This document shows positions 61,156-64,000 of a stretch of 64,000 nucleotides of DNA, one piece after another. Each line of letters opens with the position of its first letter. Position 1 is the first letter of the stretch. The notes under the pieces were generated by a model that did not search any database, was not told where the DNA came from, and saw nothing but the letters and a program-made list of their open reading frames with translations. A program made the translations under genes and the position numbers. The stretch lies in contig CM035355.1 in the NCBI GenBank assembly GCA_020137815.1, positions 310,001 through 374,000 on the forward strand. Direction: 5' to 3'. Source of the stretch: Hormiphora californensis (Eukaryota; Ctenophora; Tentaculata; Cydippida; Pleurobrachiidae).

Positions 61156-61761
61156 TCACCACCACCATAATCCTGACAATAATCCCTCTGGATCTTCTAC
61201 AATCATCTTACTCAAACTGGGTGAACTGGCGAGCAACAAATCCGAACACCGCTTCATTTCAGGAGCCATGTTCCAATTGCGAAAAATTTCCCTTGCCTCA
61301 ACATGGCCAGATTGCATTTCTATTCCAGATTGGACTTTTGTAATAAGGCCATCAAAAGGTTTCCTATTGTATTCTCCGGTGAGCATTTCCTTCAATATAC
61401 TGGTACATGTAGATATGAAACGCATCCCTGACCTCCTTTGTAGCAAAGTTATCTACACCTGGTGTATGAACCAGATCGTTCCGCTGGTACAGAATGTGAA
61501 CTGATATCAACTTTTTCATACCTTCATTTAGTGATGATTTATTCACTTTCATACCGGCTGTTAATCTTTTACTAGAAATATATCCAGGAAGGAAACGGTC
61601 CACAATAACAGTCTCTACATGTTTACTGGTGATCACAACCAGTTCAATATCCGATAAGGGCAGAAGACCTTTCATTAGTTCGTCTACATGACTCTCAGTC
61701 TCGAGAGGTCGACCAGATAGGGGCGACGATATCTCTTGAAGTATCTGCTGGGGTGGCTCAC
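61156..61761 (-). pseudogene. Orphan family copy 3, frameshifted and cut by the gap
   Basis: The reading frame enters from the N gap with EPPQQILQEISSPLSGRPLE and TESHVDELMKGLLPLSDIEL, continues to DLVHTPGVDNFATKEVRDAF, and then needs one extra base (near 61417) skipped to reach ISTCTSILKEMLTGEY. It ends KRCSDLLLASSPSLSKMIVE, DPEGLL and a different tail, SGLWWW. The start codon and N-terminus are in the gap. It is either a pseudogene or an intact gene with a sequencing insertion; the rest of the frame is well kept. Confidence 0.65.
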
Positions 61762-61861
61762 NNNNNNNNNNNNNNNNNNNNNNNNNNNNNNNNNNNNNNN
61801 NNNNNNNNNNNNNNNNNNNNNNNNNNNNNNNNNNNNNNNNNNNNNNNNNNNNNNNNNNNNN
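61762..61861. other. Scaffold gap of 100 N
   Basis: Exactly 100 Ns, the usual placeholder for a gap of unknown size. It removes the start of orphan copy 3. Confidence 0.98.
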
Positions 61862-62214
61862 TACCGAATCAGGAAATACTGGTCCTGATTGGCTGATAAC
61901 CAGTCACATGACCATAATACTTTTTACTTTGTTTGGTCGGTTCTTCCTGCCCTGCCTAACAGTAAACTCTCTCCAGGGTGTTTGGTCCATTTCCAGCGGC
62001 CCGCTGTTACATTCTCTGGGCTCCCCTGGCAGTAGGACCTCATCTTTACTCAATGGGTCCTTTAAATGTCCTTTGGATTACAATGAAAAAAAAAAACAAA
62101 AGGAGACGCCCCTAAACTACTGAAGCACCGAGGATAACCAACTGACTGCCATGGCGGTAAGCAGAATAAATTAAGAACTAAAAACCCTACTAATATTTGT
62201 AGAGGACTTGAATC

Positions 62215-62556
62215 ATGAAATTCTCCTCACTGCTGCGCCTCCAAAGGCGTTTGCTCTTAGTGCGATTCTCGGGACTGGTTTGGATTTTTGGTTTCTTTGT
62301 TCTTTCAACAAACCAATTATACCTATCTGAATGCGCTCTTCATGCTTTACATTCCTCAGTTGCCCACAGGTTGTTTTTAATGTTATTTCTCTTTACTGTT
62401 GATCTGGTAGAACCACGGGACAGTTTAGTGTTTATTTGGCAGCGAAACCATTTTCAATTGAATGATCACCCACTCTCCCTTGTAACGCAGTTACCCCTTC
62501 CCTTGCCGGCGGGAAGTGTGACTGTCTTCGAACTCCCCCTACAGCTATGTACCTGA
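62215..62556 (+). other. Open frame of 113 codons, unrecognised
   Basis: Starts MKFSSLLRLQRRLLLVRFSG, with a hydrophobic stretch LVWIFGFFVLS. Composition is plausible but there is no domain, and no splice or poly(A) support. It lies just before the possible gag remnant and may belong to the same decayed element. Confidence 0.2.
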
Positions 62557-62635
62557 TCCAATCCCCTCACGCGTCTTGATCGCATGACACGATCGCACCC
62601 TCCAGGGTATCAATGACCTGGATAATTCATGGAGC

Positions 62636-62869
62636 TTGGAACAAGGAGTTTCGCAAGACTGGAGGAAGAGTGGAATGCTCGAGCACAACTACGTGCAATC
62701 TCCCCATGATGTCAACCACCATCAATACACCATCCCAAAACACTTACCTAGAAACCTCTCGAACTTTCTGTTTGAAACTGTTCACTGTAAATCTGCCAAC
62801 AAAGCGACTCACCGAATACAAGCCCAGAGGAGGTTGAAACAGGGACTGTGTGTCTACTGTGGGACTTAA
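62636..62869 (+). pseudogene. Possible gag remnant of an LTR retrotransposon
   Basis: The frame ends RRLKQGLCVYCGT and a stop. GLC-x-YCG preceded by a basic stretch is how the CCHC zinc knuckle of Ty3/gypsy-type Gag usually begins. The knuckle's His and last Cys are not present in frame and no protease or polymerase follows, so at most a broken fragment. A weak call resting on one short motif. Confidence 0.25.
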
Positions 62870-63467
62870 ACTCTTGGACGTTTTCCCATAAAAACTCCAC
62901 AGATAAACATATATGTGAGCATTCGAAACAAGCCATTTGATCTAAGACAATTTCGAGGATAATAACACTTTTTTGCTATTTGACAATTCCATATTATTAT
63001 TGTTCCTTTTTGAATGTTAGTTCCTCAACAAATGAATCTGCTGTGGTTCTGTGTACTAGCATAAAATAGCATCTCCAAAGTAAACCGTGTGGAGAGACGG
63101 TGCATTGCATTGCATTGTCATGGGGCAGACCGCGAATTAGGTATACCCATTGATTTTCTGAGCGTGCCCGGCGACCCGATCTTTTCAAAGTATGGATGTG
63201 ATGAGAGTAGAGAGGAAGAAAAACGCTAGAACATAAAACGAAAGATCATTCCAACCATCATTGCATGTGGATATTTTCCATCTCTGAAGAGAAAAGTACC
63301 TTGCAAAAAAGTACACCAATATGGCTGAAAATATGGCCTGGTGTGTTCTGACGCGAAGTCTAAAAACCCAAAGTCCAAAAGCGACTTGAAAAGCACTGTG
63401 AAAGGGGTCTGCAGAGTGCAGTGGCACATGTCAAAAACTCGACACAGCCTTTCTTTCCTCACCATTT

Positions 63468-64000
63468 AAAACCGACAACACCTCACAGTTTTGGCTCAAT
63501 CTAAAGTTTTATCTGTCGAAATATCAAGCAAGCCCTACGCCCAACCCCACCCTACCTAGCCCTAACCCTAACCCCACTTTAGCCCTACCCTAAAAACACC
63601 GTGATTGTGGACCTCAAAACATCGGGCCCGTTTTACGATCTGGGTGTTTGGAGCCTGTTTTAGCAGGTGCGCGCCTCCAAAAATTTGATTCACTAAAAAT
63701 GGCTCTAACCGCCAAACCACTCACAACCGTTTTGGCTGATTCCAAAGTTTCTGTGTAGGGCAATATCAGGCCTAACTCCCAACCCAACCCCAACCCAACC
63801 CTACACCCTACTTTATAGGGCCCTAACTACTCTAAACACCTTTGTCGCACTCTCCCAAAACACCCAATTTTAACAGCTGGCCCAAAACTCGGAAAACGTT
63901 AAAATCTGGGTGCCTTCCTTGCTAACAATTGTCATCGATTTTGGGCGGTCTCGAGACGTTGTTAGTGCTGTTGTTAGGGTCGGGTAGGGTTTTGTTTGGG
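63468..64000. repeat. CCCTAA-rich tandem units
   Basis: Two units about 245 bp apart (from about 63468 and 63713) share CACA(A)C-GTTTTGGCT and CCAAAGTTT-type blocks, each followed by a run of imperfect CCCTAACCC/CCCAACCC. A reverse-sense copy (GTTAGGGTCGGGTAGGGTTT) ends the window. They resemble animal telomere repeats but are degenerate and interspersed. Confidence 0.6.

Overview
The window is eukaryotic, almost certainly an animal genome. Genes are split by short GT-AG introns, several encode conserved eukaryotic or metazoan proteins (CENP-X, DNAJC16, PHF5A, KDEL receptor, a Rho-like GTPase), and the rest is AT-rich DNA full of AG/CT microsatellites and short inverted-repeat transposons. 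The sequence alone does not fix the phylum. A marine invertebrate, perhaps a sponge or other early-branching animal, is my guess. There is one 100-N scaffold gap (61762-61861). Several stretches have stretched homopolymers and look poorly polished.

Layout. 1-22.4 kb: no gene I can support; microsatellites and inverted-repeat elements (474-694, 1002-1085, 2811-3418, 3731-3899, 8748-9577, 12704-13714, an isolated hairpin at 11338-11407). 22.5-24.2 kb, minus strand: a four-exon unrecognised membrane protein. 24.5-31.3 kb: repeats only. 31.3-36.5 kb, minus strand: two tandem KDEL-receptor genes. Copy A is near-canonical. Copy B has lost two residues important in the family and has a foreign C-terminus. 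37.7-47.1 kb, plus strand: a compact cluster. A complete CENP-X gene has an intronless DNAJC16 gene inside its second intron. The CENP-X stop codon is one base before the start codon of a large coiled-coil/AT-hook/proline-rich nuclear protein. The last CENP-X exon is a tandem array of splice acceptors, one of which would fuse the two proteins. 47.1-51.8 kb: repeats. 51.8-54.0 kb: a Rho-like GTPase without switch II and a convergent PHF5A gene, 118 bp apart. 54.0-58.1 kb: repeats, including a 1.3 kb foldback with TTAA ends. 58.1-61.8 kb, minus strand: three tandem members of an unrecognised protein family, the third broken and running into the gap. 61.9-64 kb: a possible gag remnant and telomere-like CCCTAA-rich repeats.

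The most unusual points are: the CENP-X/large-gene junction with four tandem splice acceptors; the nested DNAJC16; the altered KDEL-receptor duplicate; the GTPase lacking DxxG; the orphan three-gene family; and four apparent single-base insertions that break otherwise conserved reading frames. The last are most simply sequencing errors, but should be tested. All exon joins were made by eye from splice sites, phase and protein similarity. No alignment or search was run.
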